Origin: Alistipes sp.
GTDB lineage: Bacteria; Bacteroidota; Bacteroidia; Bacteroidales; Rikenellaceae
Direction: 5' to 3'
DNA length: 8,594 nucleotides
Assembly: GCA_017934845.1 (NCBI GenBank)
Contig: JAGBIR010000012.1
Location: forward strand, 1 to 8,594
How positions within the stretch are numbered: the stretch's first letter is position 1; every line of letters begins with the position of its first letter. The position numbers and the translations under genes were made by a program. Below, in pieces: positions 6,738-8,594 of this stretch. The notes beneath the pieces were generated by a model, which saw only the letters and a list, made by a program, of their open reading frames with translations, had not been told where the DNA came from and did no database searches.

Positions 6738-8594
6738 ATGAAAAAACTACTATTTCTTACTACGATTCTTTTTGCTGCATTTTTTGTTTCGTGCAGCGAA
6801 GAGTACGACGATTCTGCATTGACAAATCGTGTTGACAATCTTGAAAGCCGAGTTGAACGACTCGAAGAGCTCTGCGCGCAGATGAACACAAACATCAGTT
6901 CATTGCAGACCATTGTTAACGCCCTTCAGCAGAAGGACTTTATTACTACCGTTGCGCCCATCAACAAGGATGGTAAAGAGGTTGGTTACACCATCACTTT
7001 CTCAAGTGGTAAGTCAATCACAATCTATCACGGCAATGACGGAAAAGATGGCTCGGATGGCAAAGATGGCCAAAATGGCACCGACGGTACAGATGGTTCC
7101 GATGGCTACACACCTAAGATTGGCGTTAAGAAAGATGCCGATGGTATCTATTATTGGACCATTGATGGTGAATGGCTGACCGATGATGCCGGCAACAAAA
7201 TTCAGGCACAAGGCAAGGACGGCCTGAATGGTGGAAAAGATGGCGAGGACGGCGAAGATGGAAAAGATGGCTCCGATGGTGCAGACGGCAAAGACGGTAT
7301 CACTCCACAGTTGAAGATTGAGGATGATTATTGGTATGTATCATACGATAATGGTGCAACGTGGACCAAACTCGGCAAAGCCAAAGGCGAAGATGGAAAA
7401 GATGGCGCTGACGGTAAGGATGGCCAGGATGGTAAGGACGGCGTTGACGGCGAGGATGGCCAGAATGGTACAGATGGTAAGGACGGCGTTGACGGTGAAG
7501 ATGGTGCCGACGGAACGGATGGAAAAGATGGTAAGGATGGCGACTCTTTCTTCCAGAGTGTAACGCAGGATGCCAATAATGTCTATTTTGTTTTGTCTGA
7601 TGGCACAACTATCACAATTCCAAAGGCGGCGAGTGCAGAGAATATCGAATTGACCTATATTCCTCGCTACTCGGATGGTAAGGCGACGGTTTTCTATACC
7701 GAGAAGGCTGACAGCTATGTAGAGTTTGATTTCGAGGTTTCGCCCGTGTCTGCAGCACAGCAGATTGCATCTAATTGGCAGAGTTGGGCGACGGTAAAGG
7801 CTGTCTATACCGAAACTCGCGCAGCTGTATCTTTAATTGATATGCCGATTATCTCTTGCACTGCCGACTCTCAGGCGGGAATCATTACCGTAAAGGCTTC
7901 GGGCAAGAATTTGAGTGACGATTTCTTTGCGGGCGCAGAGGATGCCAGCGCACGCCTATCGATTACCGTCGATAATGCAAAATACACACCGGATTATGTG
8001 CCGATGGTAGCAGTAAAATCCGGCGCAACATCCACAACCCAACCTAATAATGAGATTTGGTACACCTCTACCGATGGAAAGGTTGTACCCCCAAGCAAAA
8101 CTAATGTCTTTGGTGCTAATATCGTATCAAACACCTATGAAGATGGCAAAGGTGTGATTAAATTTGATGGTGAAGTGACTAAAATTGGAGAATATGCATT
8201 CTCTAATTGCAGCAGCCTTACAAGTGTTACTATTCCTGATAGCGTGACTGAGATTGGAGCTTATACATTCAATAATTGCAGCAGCCTTACAAGTATTACT
8301 ATTCCCGATAGCGTGATTGTGATTGGAGAGTCTGCATTCCGAGAGTGCAGCAGCCTTACAAGTGTTTCTATTCCCGATAGCGTAACCTCTATTGGAGAGG
8401 GTGCATTCTCTTGGTGCAGCAGCCTAAAAGCCTTTTATGGAAAATTTGCATCGGCAGATAATAGATGTTTGATTGTTGATGGTACACTTAATGCTTTTGC
8501 TATAGGATGTGATGCTACCTCATACACTATTCCCGATAGCGTGACTGAGATTGGATATGAAGCATTCTCAGGATGCAGCAGCCTTACAAGTGTT
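6738..8594 (+). CDS. Surface lipoprotein: DUF4988-like coiled-coil stalk, Gly-x-Asp collagen-like repeats and BspA-type leucine-rich repeats (3' end outside window)
   Basis: The frame is open from the ATG at 6738 to the window edge (619 codons, no stop). A lipoprotein signal ends at V-S-C with C19. Residues about 24-97 resemble the DUF4988/PL29-lyase N-terminal domain. They contain a heptad coiled coil from L28 to L63, with every a/d position hydrophobic or Cys, then a short beta segment. Three Gly-x-Asp blocks follow (99-123, 159-187, 217-268). They are separated by related beta-rich spacers with T-P and W motifs, plus a third T-I-P spacer after the last block. Residues about 290-430 look like an Ig-type beta-sandwich. 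The motif I-W-Y-T-S-T-D-G at about 440 introduces BspA-type LRR_5 repeats from residue 480. The fold suggests an extended surface adhesin or display protein, and BspA relatives bind fibronectin or fibrinogen; the ligand here is unknown. It has its own promoter and follows a terminator. Some cysteines recur once per LRR as C-S-S-L. Confidence 0.88.
   Translation, partial: MKKLLFLTTILFAAFFVSCSEEYDDSALTNRVDNLESRVERLEELCAQMNTNISSLQTIVNALQQKDFITTVAPINKDGKEVGYTITFSSGKSITIYHGNDGKDGSDGKDGQNGTDGTDGSDGYTPKIGVKKDADGIYYWTIDGEWLTDDAGNKIQAQGKDGLNGGKDGEDGEDGKDGSDGADGKDGITPQLKIEDDYWYVSYDNGATWTKLGKAKGEDGKDGADGKDGQDGKDGVDGEDGQNGTDGKDGVDGEDGADGTDGKDGKDGDSFFQSVTQDANNVYFVLSDGTTITIPKAASAENIELTYIPRYSDGKATVFYTEKADSYVEFDFEVSPVSAAQQIASNWQSWATVKAVYTETRAAVSLIDMPIISCTADSQAGIITVKASGKNLSDDFFAGAEDASARLSITVDNAKYTPDYVPMVAVKSGATSTTQPNNEIWYTSTDGKVVPPSKTNVFGANIVSNTYEDGKGVIKFDGEVTKIGEYAFSNCSSLTSVTIPDSVTEIGAYTFNNCSSLTSITIPDSVIVIGESAFRECSSLTSVSIPDSVTSIGEGAFSWCSSLKAFYGKFASADNRCLIVDGTLNAFAIGCDATSYTIPDSVTEIGYEAFSGCSSLTSV
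7032..7541 (+). repeat. Three blocks of Gly-x-Asp collagen-like triplets
   Basis: Blocks lie at 7032-7106, 7212-7298 and 7386-7541. I count 34 triplets; the third position is Asp in 31 and Asn in 3, and none contains proline. Block 2 has one extra Gly that shifts the register (residues 165-166). In block 3 a 29-bp near-identical segment occurs at 7431-7459 and 7476-7504, a 45-bp offset equal to five triplets, which points to expansion by slippage or recombination. The repeat also keeps other frames open on both strands, producing spurious ORFs. Confidence 0.9.
8175..8594 (+). repeat. 69-bp tandem repeats encoding 23-residue BspA-type LRRs
   Basis: Units begin at 8175, 8244, 8313 and 8382, each 69 bp, with the protein pattern V-x-x-I-G-x-x-A-F-x-x-C-S-S-L-T-S-V-x-I-P-D-S. 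The fourth unit is broken after C-S-S-L by an island of about 30 residues (to about 8540), and the repeat resumes at 8541 and runs off the window. Long identical stretches such as tgcagcagccttacaagt could recombine and change repeat number. Confidence 0.9.

Noticed and set aside
7032..7541. CRISPR-like or satellite repeat array
   Set aside because: The periodicity is 9 bp and codon-aligned within an open lipoprotein frame, without spacers.
7300..7608. Minus-strand and alternate-frame ORFs over the Gly-x-Asp region (Ser/Pro-rich or Met/Arg-rich translations)
   Set aside because: They are products of the triplet repeat being open in several frames; the real frame is the lipoprotein starting at 6738.

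Overview
The window looks like a chromosomal segment of a gut-type Bacteroidota, most likely Bacteroidales. I lean towards a Rikenellaceae/Alistipes-like organism because of the gene content and the Asp-Ser-Leu-rich OstA insert, but this is inference and was not searched. Supporting signs are promoter elements of the Bacteroidota form TAnnTTTG, mostly weak Shine-Dalgarno sequences, signal peptides cleaved before Gln, lipoprotein signals ending in Ser-Cys, and a surface lipoprotein that combines a DUF4988-like stalk, Gly-x-Asp repeats and BspA-type leucine-rich repeats. All genes are on the + strand.

Layout. Positions 1-981 hold a CPBP-family membrane protease whose reading frame is open to the left edge, so its true start may lie outside the window. 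Positions 1046-3442 hold two periplasmic foldase genes of the SurA/parvulin type: a lipoprotein with a degenerate isomerase region, then a two-parvulin SurA homologue. The SurA homologue is split by a single in-frame amber codon at 2765-2767. Positions 3462-6266 encode a 934-residue OstA/LptA-like protein of the lipopolysaccharide-transport pathway, with a low-complexity insert of about 345 residues in the middle of the conserved region. A strong intrinsic terminator at 6329-6357 closes this block.

Positions 6358-6737 are non-coding in my reading. They carry a good Bacteroidota promoter and a leader of roughly 320 nt with several possible hairpins. From 6738 to the right edge runs a large surface lipoprotein (619 codons visible, no stop). 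It was not obvious as an ORF because its stop lies beyond the window.

How the genes fit together. The two SurA-like foldases and the OstA-like protein form a tightly spaced envelope-biogenesis cluster (gaps of 27 and 19 bp). SurA-type chaperones deliver beta-barrel proteins, including the LPS translocon, and OstA/LptA-type proteins carry LPS to the outer membrane. The lipoprotein downstream is a separate transcription unit and probably an adhesin or surface-display protein. The observations most worth checking are the amber codon in surA, the large OstA insert, the proline-free Gly-x-Asp repeats behind a perfect heptad stalk, and the structured leader. I do not see a clearly new defence or mobile system.
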